A DNA stretch of 64,000 nucleotides from Cristatella mucedo (GCA_009760855.2 WPIO01000007.1:430001-494000), one strand, 5' to 3'; counted from the first letter of the stretch, positions 11,660 to 23,109 are shown. Made by a program: numbers and translations. The notes: generated by a model not told the origin, from the letters alone.

Positions 11660-11775
11660 AGGTACGTGCTGACCTCGACATTGAGCGCCGGAAATCCGAG
11701 GCACTAGCAGCACCTTGCTCTGTCGAACTGTGGGATTCAGAAACCTTCATTGCCGAACTTCTATGAACTGAGAAG
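11660..11775 (+). CDS. Coding-like fragment, unrecognised
   Basis: A 38-codon open stretch (VRADLDIERRKSEALAAPC…) with balanced amino-acid composition ends in a stop at about 11775. It lies upstream of the better-supported exon candidates at 12134-12307 and 13406-13603 and may belong to the same degraded gene. I do not recognise the protein. The overlapping minus frame cannot be excluded. Confidence 0.2.
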
Positions 11776-11958
11776 CAGTGCTCAATCGAAAACTTGAGAG
11801 CAAATTGTGGGGTCATTTTCTGCTAAGGTTTCGCTAATTGCGAGGCCGGCTTTATCCCAAATAGCTGGAGAGGCAGCATTTCCAGCTGAACGGCATAGAC
11901 AGGCTGCTCTGCATACCTATTGTGAGAGTGTCCTTATTATGACAGCAGAGCCAGTTCA

Positions 11959-12144
11959 ATGTCCAGAACAACAGAAACATCCAAAGTAAAAGCCAAAGCT
12001 GATCGGCAGTCTGTCGGTATGAATTCAGAGATTACTATGAAGCTAGTACTTGAGTGCTGCGCTAACGACGGCAGCAGGATTGAGCTTATTATTACTGATC
12101 TAGAAGACGATGTCAAGGGCAATAGGATGACAGTTGAAGCCTGA
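11959..12144 (+). pseudogene. Coding-like fragment, frame-shifted against the next one
   Basis: Reads SKVKAKADRQSVGMNSEITM, then LVLECCANDGSRIELIITDL and an acidic end. The protein-like composition is unlike the flanking DNA. The frame stops at 12142, while a second frame opens at 12134 with no gap. The two could be one reading frame broken by a small indel, or two exons with a very short intron that lacks a clear donor. No family recognised. Confidence 0.3.
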
Positions 12145-12307
12145 AGATGTGAGCCTGAATGAAGCTCCGCTTGTTGAAATAAAAAAACTGATGTACGGGC
12201 TTGAGAGGCCTGATATTATGACTTCACACGAGAGTTTGGAAATGGCTGCTGATAACGTGCAGGTGTCTGTTACGTCAGCCTTGACTGATTATTCGAGGAA
12301 AGAAGTG
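12134..12307 (+). CDS. Candidate internal exon of an unrecognised gene
   Basis: Opens after a possible acceptor (GATGACAG, AG at 12132-12133) and reads KPEDVSLNEAPLVEIKKLMY, then a hydrophilic run ending TDYSRKEV at 12307. The next bases, GTATAT, make a usable 5' splice donor in phase 0. The next candidate exon (13406-13603) begins in the same phase behind a good acceptor. The intervening 1,098 bases contain a minus SINE-1 and a minus LINE-A, as expected of an intron. Composition is protein-like, but I recognise no domain. The upstream frame break near 12130-12142 may mean the gene is dead. Confidence 0.35.
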
Positions 12308-12313
12308 GTATAT

Positions 12314-12425
12314 TATAATGTAATACAGTTCACTTGTATAGCGCCCCAAGAGAACCTAATCTCTATTCAGGTGCTTCGCTTATGCTACGGGGCTCGAGCC
12401 CGGGGACGAGAAAATTTACCGCTGT
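12314..12425 (-). mobile_element. SINE-1 copy, 3' part
   Basis: Reverse strand: GGGCTCGAGCCCC, then GAAGCACCTGAATAGAGATT, AGGTTCTCTTGGGGCGCTAT and an AT-rich tail. The tRNA-like 5' half is missing. It lies inside the proposed intron. Confidence 0.85.
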
Positions 12426-12465
12426 GCCAAACCAGAAAGTGGTCGTCATTCCTTTGCCTGTTGTA

Positions 12466-12531
12466 ATCAATTTGAAGCCTATTACTGTCCTATCTTGCAT
12501 CAATTTGAAGCCTATTACTGTCCTATCTTGC
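12466..12531 (+). repeat. 33-bp perfect tandem duplication
   Basis: ATCAATTTGAAGCCTATTAC plus 13 more bases occurs twice head to tail (12466-12498, 12499-12531) without a mismatch. The length is 11 codons, so the surrounding frame (12334-12675) stays open and reads into a hydrophobic stretch near 12560-12640. That may be coincidence. Confidence 0.95.
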
Positions 12532-12796
12532 GAGAGACTGCTGAAGTTTAAACTGCTGAGCTTATGGACAGCAACTCTTAATTCTGGACTGTTTACTGCT
12601 TGCTATGCGATCGTACTGCTGATAGTGTTTGCCCTAATACCTAGGACTTACATTTCATCGTGTCATAATGACTAGGCGCATTATTCTGCGATTATTCCTT
12701 TGGTTTTGGGGCTGGTTGAATGCAGTGACCCGATCTTCGTGCGTTTGCTTGACAACCAAGTTCATGTGGCTACGATCGTTCCACGGCTACGGAGTT

Positions 12797-13135
12797 GATA
12801 ATAATAATAAAAATAACAATGCACTTGATAAAGCGCCCTCAGAGAACTCAATATTCTCTAGGCGCTTTACATTTGCCACAAAGGGAACTGTAATTGAATG
12901 GTGATTAATATCCTGCTTGATAAACAAACAACATTAATAACATGGTTAGGGGTGACATGCACACGGTCAGCATGCAAGTGTGGTTAGTGGCAGCATTCAC
13001 AGTGTCAGCACGCATAAGCACGTGAAGGACGAATCACAGGGACCCACTAAATGCTGTCCTAAATATGTGTATTTTTAAATTCTTTTTAAATGTGGTCAAG
13101 TCAGGGGATGTTCTGATGCAAGTCGCAAAGGCAAA
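12797..13135 (-). mobile_element. LINE-A 3' end
   Basis: Minus strand. The (AAT)n-type tail is at 12797-12815; the stem sequence (TAAAGCGCCCTCAGAGAACT on the plus strand) and the whole 3' UTR follow. The copy is truncated just inside the RT C-terminus (about 13090-13135, CCACATTTAAAAAGAATTT). Confidence 0.92.
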
Positions 13136-13405
13136 GTCATCGGGCTTCTAGTTACAATACGCTGTAACTCAACTGTTCACTGCATTTCGGAAGTCTTCCA
13201 GCGGGTGTTTGTAGCTTCTAAGAGCACCGCTGCACATTGTCTTACATACCCCACTGCCTGTCTACACAAATTTAAGGCAGACAAGACAGGATTTTTGAGA
13301 CGATGCTAATAATGAAGCTGGTGAATTTCAGTTGTAATTGCTCGTGCGACGGTAGATGGTCTAACTTTTTTTGTACTGTGTACACTAATCGCGTTCTATT
13401 CTGAG

Positions 13406-13603
13406 GTCGGCTCAAGTACCCATGGAGATAGAGCTGAAGCTGAAGGCGTTTTCTCGTATCCAGCCAAGGGAATTGCTGATGACCTGAACATCCGAGAGTT
13501 CCATGGATGCATTGTAGAAAAACTCGTTGCCATGGCAGCTGTCGGTGAGAAAGATGAAGACAAGACAGCTGAAAAGAAGGCTTCCGAAAATCTTTGGAAC
13601 TAA
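13406..13603 (+). CDS. Candidate terminal exon of an unrecognised gene
   Basis: A pyrimidine-rich run (CTAACTTTTTTTGTACTG), a CACTAAT-like branch point and TTCTATTCTGAG form a convincing 3' splice site. The exon then reads VGSSTHGDRAEAEGVFSYPA, passes through a region rich in D, E and K, and ends SENLWN stop at 13601-13603: 66 codons. It splices in phase 0 with the donor at 12307/12308. The acidic, lysine-rich C-terminus suggests a soluble protein tail. I do not recognise the family. No AATAAA was noticed soon after the stop. It could instead be a remnant of a transposon gene. Confidence 0.38.
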   Translation, partial: VGSSTHGDRAEAEGVFSYPAKGIADDLNIREFHGCIVEKLVAMAAVGEKDEDKTAEKKASENLWN

Positions 13604-13799
13604 TTTATGCTAGAGAATAATAGAGTGTGAAGTCAAATGCTGTCATCTCCTGAAGTTGGTTGTTATAGGTTCTCTTTCATTTCCCGGCCGAGGACGGCCG
13701 TTATTTAAAAATTGCAAATTGCCGAGGCACACCATGCGAGCTTACACGCGTTCCTTGTACGTTGCAGAATTCTTCCGAAAACCATTCGCCAACTGGTTA

Positions 13800-14232
13800 A
13801 GCATCGTACACCCACTTTTCAAAATCTAACTGTTTACCCATACTCGTATGAATCTCAAATCCTTTGGAGATCGTGCCTTTAGCTCCTATGCTCGTAAAGC
13901 CTGGAACTCACTCCCGACTTCCGTCACGACATCTCTCGACTTAATCATATTTAAAAGAGACTAAAACGCATTATTCATGACAGAATTTAGTGAGTACCTG
14001 TGATTCGTCCTTTGTGTTTATGAGCATTGACAGTGTGCATGCTGCCACTACCCTTACTCGCATGCTGACCCTGTGCCAGTCACCCTTAATCATGTTATTC
14101 TTGTTGTGCATTGAGTATACTACCACTAACCATTTGACCGTGATTCCTGTGTGGCAACTGTGAAGCGCCTAGAAAGAGATTGTTTTATTTGGGGGTATTT
14201 TATCAAATGTATTATTGTTATTATTATTAATA
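13800..14232 (+). mobile_element. LINE-A 3' end, diverged
   Basis: Matches from KHRTTRFSESN-like sequence through NLKSFGDRAFSSYA and the 3' UTR to the AAGCGCCTAGAAAGAGATTG tail and (TTA)n. The middle of the ORF contains a TAA (KRD* near 13963) and other changes. Confidence 0.88.
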
Positions 14233-14271
14233 TTATGATTAAGAAGGAGCAGTGAATAGCTGTTCTGTATC

Positions 14272-14560
14272 ACACATCAGCCAGATAGTGACCACTGCAA
14301 TATTATTGACAGTTCCTAGAGCTGTTAATAGGTTATTTCATAACCTATGGTTAGTTGGCACGACAGCCTAAGTGTTGTAATTTTCACGAGTTGTGCTCCA
14401 GCATTCGCGCCACGCGCAAGTTGCACCCGATGCTTTGCACCGGCCGGCAGTTCAGAGGTGCTTCTGACGTCGCACGAGACTTTTTGTACGCTATGGGTGA
14501 TGCAAGTCACCCTCAATCCTCCATGGCTGTCGAATAGAATTTTTTAAGCTATACATACAA
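14272..14560 (+). repeat. Dispersed repeat C, copy 1 (unclassified)
   Basis: Shares ordered blocks with 32265-32615: CAGCCAGATAGTGAC, AGCATTCGCG, AGTTGCAC…GCTTTGC and CTGTCGAATAGA…TTTT. No tRNA head, no LINE tail and no open frame were recognised. Partial relatives occur at 11240, 15005 and 15490-15600. Confidence 0.5.
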
Positions 14561-15034
14561 ACTGGTTGCAGTATGGTAATAGAGCTCTTAATTGTTGCCA
14601 CGTATCTGCAACGTCGGCGTACCTCTGTGCTGTACGCACAAGTCGCTAGCCTTTTTACAAGGTTCAGGCGGCACTGGTATTTTATCCCACATTAGCCAGT
14701 TCTAACATCGTTATGAGCGATGTGCTTGAGACCTACGAATACAAGTGCATAAGCCACTACATAACGTTTTAAAGATGTAAGCTTTCGGAGTCGCTATGCG
14801 GAAACCTGAAAAGTTGGCTGGTCAGGTCACGTGCCTGAGCGGGTGGTTGTTAAAAAACCCTAGAAATTACAGCTTTTTCGCGTCCAAATGCGACTTCTTT
14901 CACGAAATCATCAGTGAGACGTCAGGCCCAGCGGAGACCTCGGTTTTTCATCTGCATTGTCCGCCACGCAAGACATAAAAAGCACTGTGAATCGGCGGCG
15001 AGCTAAATCAGCCAGATTATGACTTACATTCACC
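14561..15034. other. No recognisable gene
   Basis: Only an isolated block (AAATCAGCCAGATTATGACT, 15005-15024) resembles the start of repeat C. The rest is featureless. Confidence 0.4.
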
Positions 15035-15300
15035 ATTAATAATAATAATAATAACAATAATAATGCCCTTGATAAAGCGCCCTCAGAGAAATCAATCTCT
15101 TTCTAGGTGCTTTAAATTTTCTGCAAAGGGAAGCGCGATGGAATGGTGAGTAATACCATGCTTGATAAAGAACATGAATAACATGGTTAGGGGCGACATG
15201 CACAAGGTCAGCATGCAAATGTGGTTAGTGGCAGCATGCACAGTGTCAGCACGCACAAGCACATGAAGGACGAATCACAGGGACCCACTAAATGCTGTTT
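15035..15300 (-). mobile_element. LINE-A 3' UTR and tail
   Basis: Minus strand. The (AAT)n tail at 15036-15064, the stem tail and the entire 3' UTR to AGGGACCCACTAAATGCTGT are present. The copy ends at the ORF stop, an almost pure 3' UTR insertion. Confidence 0.92.
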
Positions 15301-16091
15301 CACGGTCCCTGCATTGGTATGACCAGAAATCGAGCGTGCGATAATCTATGGCCGAGGCCACATGAAAGTCAATGCCATAGACTAACTAGGCAGGGAGTTA
15401 TGGTTCCTGAGGTTGGCATCGGCATTTAGGCTAATTTGAGCTTTAGGCCACGGAGGGAGCCATTGGCGGATGTCATGGTCATTTTTGAATTCCTTGTAAA
15501 CCCCAGTTGCTGTCAAATAGATGTGTCTACGTCATGGATACGGACTTGCTATGCTACGGGTACGAGCGCTCGTCGTCGCTGCCGTGTTTCTGCCACTGCC
15601 GACATTACCTGTGCGTGATGCATCGGTGCAGCAGCACCTACGAGTGACTAGCTAGTCGCGCTACGAGACTCAGGCGTCACCGGTGTTCGTCGCTCATCGG
15701 CTGAGCGCTGCGTTTGCGGCCTGGCTTCGTCCGGACGTGGATTTCGCACACCCGTTCGTACCAGCTCGGATAGCTACACTATGCACTAAGGCCGGCGAGG
15801 TGTGCAACGCTGCAATTACAAAAATTAGCAACCACCCTGAAGAGTAACAGTGGAACTAGCTCAGGACGATTTAACCGTAAGCGATCCTCACTTTAGTGAG
15901 GCCGCATACCTATTCAGTACAAACCGTAGTCCTCGCAAACGCGCAGGAACACCGGACGCGGATGAGGTCGTTCAATGGCTTTTGATTCGAGCCCATCCCT
16001 GGAAGTCCCGGCTGGGAAGCCTGTCCATTATACAGATCAGTGCCGAAGGTCTTCAGAAGAGCTGTATTAGATATAAATAAGTGAATATAAC
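15301..16091. other. Partial repeat C; otherwise no gene
   Basis: About 15490-15600 (CTGTCAAATAGATGTGTCTA, CGGGTACGAGCGCT) resembles the 3' part of repeat C. A 76-codon frame at 15850-16080 shows no recognisable motif. Confidence 0.35.
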
Positions 16092-16195
16092 TAATTTATG
16101 TACCACCCTAAGAGAACTTGATCTCCATCCAGGTGCTTCCCCTATGCCGCCGGGCTCGAGCCTACGACCTTGGTCAATAGATGCGTTCATCTTGA
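16092..16195 (-). mobile_element. SINE-1 copy, truncated
   Basis: Reverse strand: CAAGGTCGTAGGCTCGAGCC, then GGAAGCACCTGGATGGAGAT and CAAGTTCTCTTAGGGTGG. The tRNA-like 5' end is degenerate. Confidence 0.75.
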
Positions 16196-16227
16196 ACTTG
16201 GTCCTTAAAGCCAAGCACCATAATGAT

Positions 16228-16345
16228 AATTATAAATAATAATAATACATTTGATTTAGCGTCCTCAGAGAACTCAATTTTTTTCTATGCCCTTCACATT
16301 TGCCGCCATTGAAGCACGATTGAATTGTTAGTCTTAGCATGCTCA
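16228..16345 (-). mobile_element. LINE-A tail fragment
   Basis: Minus strand. AATAATAATACATTTGATTT, GCGTCCTCAGAGAACTCAAT and the AAATG-GGCAAATGT part of the tail are followed by the start of the 3' UTR. Directly downstream of a SINE-1 in the same orientation. Confidence 0.7.
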
Positions 16346-17389
16346 ATTACAACAAGAATAACCTTAACCGTTGAGCCAAAAACGGCGGCTCCCTGTCAAA
16401 GTGACAGACTCGGCGTTATAGGGCACAATAAGTGCCATCCGCTCCGATCGTTCAGCTCATCTCTAATGTGCGCACACGCGGACTTTGGACAGCCCAATAA
16501 GGCTCTCTATTGCCTCTTTCAAAAAATGGGTTTGCTCTTTACTTTGGGCCTGCACTCTGCGCTGAAAGCGCGCTTCTCTGTAAAGCCTTCTCAGACGTAC
16601 ACACGTCTATGGTGACATTGGCTCTCCCCTTTGAGGAGATCGAAGGTGCGCGCTGCCCGGATGCACGCTTGCTTAAAAAACAACTATCTACGTACAACTG
16701 CTCGCCACCTCTGGAGTGAAACCTCGAAGTCAAGCGCCGAAGATTCGCCTCCTGTAACGTTAGTAATCACATATCTGGAAAGTTCGAAACTACGCACCGC
16801 CAAGCAGGCCCTTCCAGACCAGTCCCCAGGGATTATTTCATCATAGGCTTGCATGTGCCTAAAGTGTGAAACTAGCTTCGGGCCATTGTCACTACCTGAA
16901 ATAAATTTGCACCATTTAAGTCTTAGAGACAAATGGATATTTTCTGCTCGGCATTCCCAGCGGCTCTCAGTAAACTTGTCTTTGTACCTTTTTGCCTCAC
17001 ATGCTCACTTGTGCAAGATTCAATGACTGCTAGCAACCGGGGCTCATAATAGTTCATACTAACCAGTAAAGGTAGAGCCAGATGTTTCATCTAGGGGACA
17101 CGATCTGTCAGATTCTTATTCTTACGCAGATAGAAAGGCCCGCAAGATTTTCCTGTAGACGGGGCTAGATTCACAATTAATAAAAAACTGTAGCTCAAAA
17201 CAATGTTGTTTATTTAACACGAACTCGGCTGTCGTTAATCAAATGGAAGTAAGACATAATTTTGTCATCGGTGACAGTCGGGGGGGGGGGGCGTAGGAGC
17301 AGGAGGCGGCCCATATCGCTGCCCGGCTGTAGGGGGCACATGCCGCCCCTGCCCCCTGGCTGCGCCACTGTTAACCGCCGACCCGAGTG
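16346..17389. other. No recognisable gene; poly-G at 17280-17290
   Basis: Several overlapping frames of 60-96 codons on both strands (16325-16932), none recognised. An 11-G tract sits at about 17280. Confidence 0.35.
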
Positions 17390-17500
17390 TCGTATGCTAC
17401 CTTAGCCTGAAGCTCACTCCCCACTGACGTCATACCATTTCCCGACTTGATGGTATTTGAAAGGGAGCTAAAAGCACACCTGTTTCTCCGTCAAATTATT
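17390..17500 (+). mobile_element. Old LINE-A fragment
   Basis: Recognisable only as CTTAGCCTGAAGCTCACTCC, CCCGACTTGATGGTATTTGA and AAAAGCACACCTGTTT, matching the WNSLP…DLTTFKRNLKTHLF end of the LINE-A ORF. Confidence 0.5.
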
Positions 17501-17729
17501 TTTCGCTCAGGTCCACGTGAAGTGTCCTTTCTTGTGATTTTTTTGAATTTTTAATTAATGTAATTGCATGAAATTTATCTAGCGTTCCTAGAACGACATC
17601 TATTTCTAAGCACTTTGCGCATGCTGACAAAGGAGCCTGCCAATTGAATAATGATAAAAGGCACAATTTCCGCCCTCGAAAGCAAACCTTAGGATAATTC
17701 GTAAGGACAAAGCAAAGGTCGTCAGAGAT

Positions 17730-18110
17730 ATGTTATGTTTGAGCCTGTTTTTAAACTTGATCAAGTCGAGGGATGTCGTTGCGTCAGTCGGCAGCGAGTC
17801 CCTTGGGAACATGTGACCTGAAGGCCTGGTCTAGAATGAATATGAAGTTCCTTGGAAGCACAGGCCAACGAGCGGCCGCAGGAGGTGGAGGAGCGGTTGG
17901 TTCCACGGGAATCTCGATTAGGAAGCATTTCAGATAGGTAGGCCGGAGCAAGAGAATAAATGGACGGAGAAGTCGGTGAAAGAAACTTGAATTCTAAACG
18001 CTGCTTGATCTGGCGCCAGTGCGGATGCCTGAGAAGTGGTCCAAATGTGGCAGTTGCGACGCTCGCGACAGACATGCTGGGCCGCTGCGTTTGCACCATC
18101 TGCGAGCGTC
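17730..18110 (-). mobile_element. Diverged LINE-A RT fragment
   Basis: The minus strand keeps a long open stretch (17761-18099) reading VASVATATFGPLLRHPHW, RQIKQRLEFKFLS and IYSLAPAYLSEMLPNRDSRG, equivalent to the RT C-terminus of other LINE-A copies. The C-terminal part is frameshifted. The roughly 17.58-17.73 kb flank may be its worn 3' UTR. Confidence 0.75.
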
Positions 18111-18914
18111 TTCTGAGCGGATGAGAGTTAGGAGACGATGTAAGATTGTGACTGCCATTTAAAGATTTCTGGCCAGTATCGCTGCTCAGGCATTCACATT
18201 ACAATTGCTCAGTTAAAATGGTGAGCATTCAAAGTTATGCGGCTGGTCTAAATGGTCTAACGTTTTGACACCTCTACGTATACCGTAGTCACGTTTCGTT
18301 CTTTCACTTACCAAATCAGTCCCTTTTCGAGTAAACAATGTTCGTGCTTTCCGCTTCCAACAATTTGCATTTTTGTAACGTTTTGGGAACAGCGGCAGTG
18401 GCACTACAGATATTACAAAGTAAGATTTCTTTTTTCCTTTGCCTGATGCAGACACATACACTAGGGGAAAGACCGACAAAAAGAAAGTTACTCCCATAGC
18501 TTTTGAGACCGCTATTGCGTAGGCCGGCTACCTTTAAATCAGCAATGGCGCGTCAGCCTATCCCGAAGACGCCCGCTCCGGAAGTAGAGGCTCTCTCCAA
18601 TTAACAGCTTATGCAGAGTATTTCTTTTAGCTTCTGGCCAAAGGTAATTGAAAAAATGATATTGTAAAGCAAGTATACTCTGACGGAAGCACGCCTTTGT
18701 GAGGCGAAGCGTGTTACTCAGAGTTCCGAGCGCTTCATTCTGGCCATGCGCAGAGCGAGCCTGGGGGCGTCCGTCATGGCGCCGCTTCTCTAGCTCTGCT
18801 GCGGCCGGATCGGGCAATGTAGACCGCGCAAGATTTTTTTTGTTTAACGTCGTAGCTCATCGACTGCACTCAGAGGGCTTCCCGGGGTGGCAAGGAGCCA
18901 TTAAACCGTAACGA
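18111..18914. other. No recognisable gene
   Basis: Frames of 70-94 codons on both strands without motifs. No repeat signal. Confidence 0.35.
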
Positions 18915-18985
18915 AAATAAAAATGAACTTACACGACTCCCTAAGAGAGTCGACTCTATTTTTAGGTAATTCACATAGGCTGTAA
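18915..18985 (-). mobile_element. Old SINE-1 tail
   Basis: CTCCCTAAGAGAGTCGACTC, then TTTTTAGGTAATTCACATAG resembles the reverse complement of the SINE-1 tail. Short and diverged. Confidence 0.4.
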
Positions 18986-19404
18986 ATAAAATACATAAAC
19001 CTCGCAGGCTGGAAAAGAGGAATCTATAAACTAATTACTAGCACTTACCATGGACTAATGCCTCATACGTAAGCACGTTAAAGAGATTCACCGAGAGGAG
19101 ACGAGCGCTGTGAGGAGGAACGGGCGCGGTTTACTAGATTGCTCGGTGCGTAGCGACCGGAGGTCATACATCCGCCGTGGAGCCGAGAGCCGAGAAGCAG
19201 ATTTTCGCCGCCTCAAGTGGGCAACGATCGCGAAGCCTGTGTGCTGTCTGCCCGCCGTCCGAGTCATCCACCGAATGAGCCATTCAGAATGCTCACTGCT
19301 CAGGCACTGAACACGTGCCTTTAAAGCCTAGTCAAATAATCCTGGTATACAAGGGTGTGAATGTCGTCGCAAACTGGGTGCAATCCTACAAACCCGCACA
19401 TCTA

Positions 19405-19461
19405 ACACGGTCGGCGAGCAGAGCGAGAGAACGAGAGCGAGAGAACGAAACAGAGAGAGCG

Positions 19462-19504
<43 letters not shown>

Positions 19505-19509
19505 TTGAG

Positions 19510-19591
<82 letters not shown>

Positions 19592-19670
19592 AGAGTCAGA
19601 GAGAGAGAGAGAGAGAGAGAAAGAAAGAGAGAGAGAGCGAGAGAACGAGAGCGAGAGAACGAGAGAGAGC

Positions 19671-19702
<32 letters not shown>

Positions 19703-19777
19703 GCGAGAGAGCGAGAGATTGAGAGTGAGGGAGAGAGAGAAAGAAAGAGAGAGAGAGCGAGAGAACGAGAGAGGGAG

Positions 19778-19849
<72 letters not shown>

Positions 19850-19866
19850 GGAGGGAGAGAGAGGAG
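19405..19866. repeat. (GA)n microsatellite, about 460 bp
   Basis: Nearly pure purine strand made of GAGA with interspersed GAGC, GAAC and GATTGAGAGTCA words, flanked by unique sequence. The long 'RERERE' or 'SLSLSL' frames on both strands are by-products of the dinucleotide and are not genes. One 17-base interruption (GATTGAGAGTCAGAGAG) recurs at about 19503 and 19587. Confidence 0.97.
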
Positions 19867-20924
19867 GACTAATTTTCCATCTGGTGGACGTCTTAAGAAA
19901 TAGCTATAACTTCTGCACAGCCCCCTTAGTGGATCTGGCGGTCCTACTTGTCGATGAACGCAGCAAGTTTGAACAAAGGTCACCACGCTGCTAAAGAGAT
20001 GAAGGATAGTCACTGATTTTCCATTGAGCAGCAGCGAATTCATTTCAAGACACATTTTTTTGCATCTCGTAAATGTCGCATGGACCCGGGCTCATTAGAA
20101 ACCTAGCTAGCTTAGCCGACCAGGTCTTGCTGCTGTCTCACTTAGCAATCTCAATGCAGGGCAACCGTGGAGCTGCTATCCTTCGTGTGTGGAGCTACTG
20201 CTACTCCATTATTCTCTTTTTGCCCGAGCACGTGTGGCTGGAGGCTTTTGCAAGCGTTCAAGACTGGCTCAACTGTGGAGCTACTCTCTCAGGGCACCCT
20301 CCTACGGTGCTCAGAGGCTGGCGTTCCAGGGCTGCGATTGAAAAAGGACCAGCCCACAACAGCAACGTATGCACCAAAGCAACAACAATAACGCACAGTC
20401 TTAAAACCAGGCAAAGATAGGTCGCGAGAAGCGAAAAAAGTGCTAACTAGCTTGACTTATTGTTTCGCTTACACTAACAATGTCATTTTTTCTTTCGGTC
20501 CATAAATAGTTCCGCTCATTTGTATTCCTATTATTTGCAGCACCAGGAGACGCCCCTAACTACTGCAGTGTGATGTCAGTCTGAAATTTCTTTTTAGCTC
20601 ACGCAAAGACCTATGAATTAAGATTACTGCACGGAAGTTATTATTATTATTTGAAGAAAAGACGTCAAAGTTAGTCGTGGAGATTTGTTTTAAGCGAATT
20701 CAAGCCAGAGATCCAAAACGACAGTCCTAATCCCTCACCGTGGATTAGCATGACTGCCTGGCTGCCAGACTGAGATACTTACAGCCGAGAGACTTAGGAG
20801 AGACGAATGAGAGGACGATTATAACTAGATAGCAAATGCTGCTTCAGACTAATTACGTCTGCCTTTATGTGCTTGTTACCGAGCGTGTCACTAACCGTAG
20901 GGTGCTGATTCGCTTGCTGCGAGT
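19867..20924. other. No recognisable gene
   Basis: Frames at 20073-20420 and 20167-20391 overlap in different phases; neither shows a domain. Confidence 0.35.
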
Positions 20925-20992
20925 TGTACAGCTTCTGGATACAGAGACATGTCTCTTAGAGCCCTATGCAAACAAATTCTTACTATTGCTAT
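20925..20992 (+). mobile_element. Old SINE-1 tail
   Basis: GTACAGCTTCTGGATACAGA, CATGTCTCTTAGAGCCCTAT and GCAAACAAATT follow the SINE-1 tail order with many changes. Confidence 0.4.
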
Positions 20993-21847
20993 CAATAACC
21001 TAGTAATTTCACTGGCAATTTCCTCAGCAGTGAAATGTCTAATTTCAGTATTTGATTCGAACGGTAAAGCGAGCTGAGAAGCTCGTGTAGTGCGACTTTT
21101 TTAATCGCATGCTGATCGTAGAGCTGACGCCAAGATTTGGCGACCCTCAAATCGCTCAACCAACGAACTCCGATTTACTATTTAAGATATTTTAAATTAA
21201 GAAATTCATACCCGAAAAATGGCGAGAAACTCGTGAGCGAGCGTCGGCAGAGTGCGCACTTTTTGCTTAGCTAGTCTGCAGCCGTCGCAGATCTCACGGG
21301 GGGGGGGGGATAGAGGGGCAGCGGAGGAGCCAGGATAAGGGGGCGGGGGCGTTTGCCCTCCCCCCAAAGAAATCGGGAAGCTACCCGGGCCGCCTCCTAT
21401 TCCCAACGCCACCGACCGTCACTAACTAGAAAGTTATGTCCTAATTCCATTTGATGAGAAACCGCCGAGTTCATTTCGAATAAACACTTATGATTCTGCA
21501 ATACATTTCTATTAATTACGGATTGAGCCCCGACTGCTTGAAATTCATGCGCGTCGTAACCCCGTATACGAAGGCTTGCAGATCTTGTTCCTTGATGAAA
21601 ATTTTGGCTCCACCTCATCTGCTCATGCGGTCGCCAAGATAATGCCGGAAGCATCTGGAGCACGCATGCACCCTAGAAAATAAACTAATAGCTGGGTCTT
21701 TTTTTACATGAAAAGCCAAAATTAAATTTGAATTATACTTTCTTTTTTCTTGCAGAACGTACGTTATAATTTCGATTTCAATAGTCTCAGTTTTGGGTCT
21801 CCGCATGACAAGAGCTTTCTTGCGCTGTGTGCCGGTGCGTGCGGTGT
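20993..21847. other. No recognisable gene; poly-G at 21299-21309
   Basis: No repeats apart from an 11-G run inside a GC-rich stretch (21290-21410). Frames here are short and unconvincing. Confidence 0.35.
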
Positions 21848-22065
21848 ACACACACACACACACGCACACACGCACACACGCACACACGCACACACGCACA
21901 CACGCACAGACACACACACACACAGACACACACAGACGCACACAGACGCACACAGACGCACACAGACGCACGCACGCACGCACGCACACACACACGCGTG
22001 CACGCACACACACACACAGACACTCTCACACACACACAAACACACACAGACAGACAGACAGACAG

Positions 22066-22097
<32 letters not shown>

Positions 22098-22205
22098 ACA
22101 CACACACTCACACACACGCACACACACGCGCACACACACACACGCACACACACACACACGCACACACACACACACACACACACACGCACGCACGCATACA
22201 CACAA
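21848..22205. repeat. Complex (CA)n microsatellite, about 360 bp
   Basis: CACA interspersed with CACG, CAGA, GACG and CTCA units, including a (CAGACG)-like block at 21920-21970 and a GACAGACAGACA block near 22048. Six-frame translations give artefactual H/T or V/C repeats. Confidence 0.97.
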
Positions 22206-22915
22206 ACTGTATATCTGCTAAATAAACATGTTGGCTGTTAAATTTGAGCAGGGACAAGCTAGATAAAATCTCAACGCAAAAAGTTATTCACATTCAGACT
22301 TCCAGAAAACCGATGACACCCGTTAATGCTGCAGATATGGAAGGTGTCAAATGTGACTGGTAGCTGCTTTTTAGCCACTGGACTCACTTTTGGCATTGAA
22401 TTGTAACCCCCCCCCGCAATGTTGGCCTGTTGAGATGACTATGCAATGATGTTCTGCTAGATCGGTTGACGGCCTCACCCAGGGTAATGACAGGGCCGTG
22501 GCAATTCGTTACGTCACACAGCATCTAAACGCGAAGACAATGCTACAGAATCAGCGAAGAAGAAGATAGCTAGTGGCCACTAAAGAGGCTCACTGTAGCT
22601 TGCACCGGGACACGCTCGTGTTAATGCTAATTTCGTTGTGGCCAAGTAAATCAGTCTCGATATGTATGAACGTCCACGTGCCGTATCATGATGCATGTGT
22701 TTCGTCAGACTAAAGCCGATTCAAATTGGCAGGATCAAAGCATGGTATCATATCTTTATCTTTGATGTCTCTTTCACCCATTTTCTGCCGTGACGACGTA
22801 TCAGCTTGAGTCATGATAGCTCGGTGGGCAGATTGAGAGCGAGAGAGCGTGGCGTGAGAGAGCGAGCAAGCGAAGCTGCGGAGAAGGGGAGATTGTGCGA
22901 GAAAAGATTGCGAAA
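22206..22915. other. No recognisable gene
   Basis: Unique sequence with a short poly-C at about 22408-22415. No frame or repeat recognised. Confidence 0.4.
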
Positions 22916-22918
22916 GCG

Positions 22919-23109
<191 letters not shown>

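Noticed and set aside
12334-12675. Membrane protein fragment with a hydrophobic C-terminus
   Set aside because: The frame starts inside a SINE and is kept open by a 33-bp duplication; there is no independent support.
19315-20055. Long frames of alternating R/E or S/L
   Set aside because: They are translations of a (GA)n dinucleotide repeat, open on both strands and in several phases.
21750-22241. Frames rich in T/H or V/C of up to 163 codons
   Set aside because: Products of the (CA)n microsatellite; no real coding signal.
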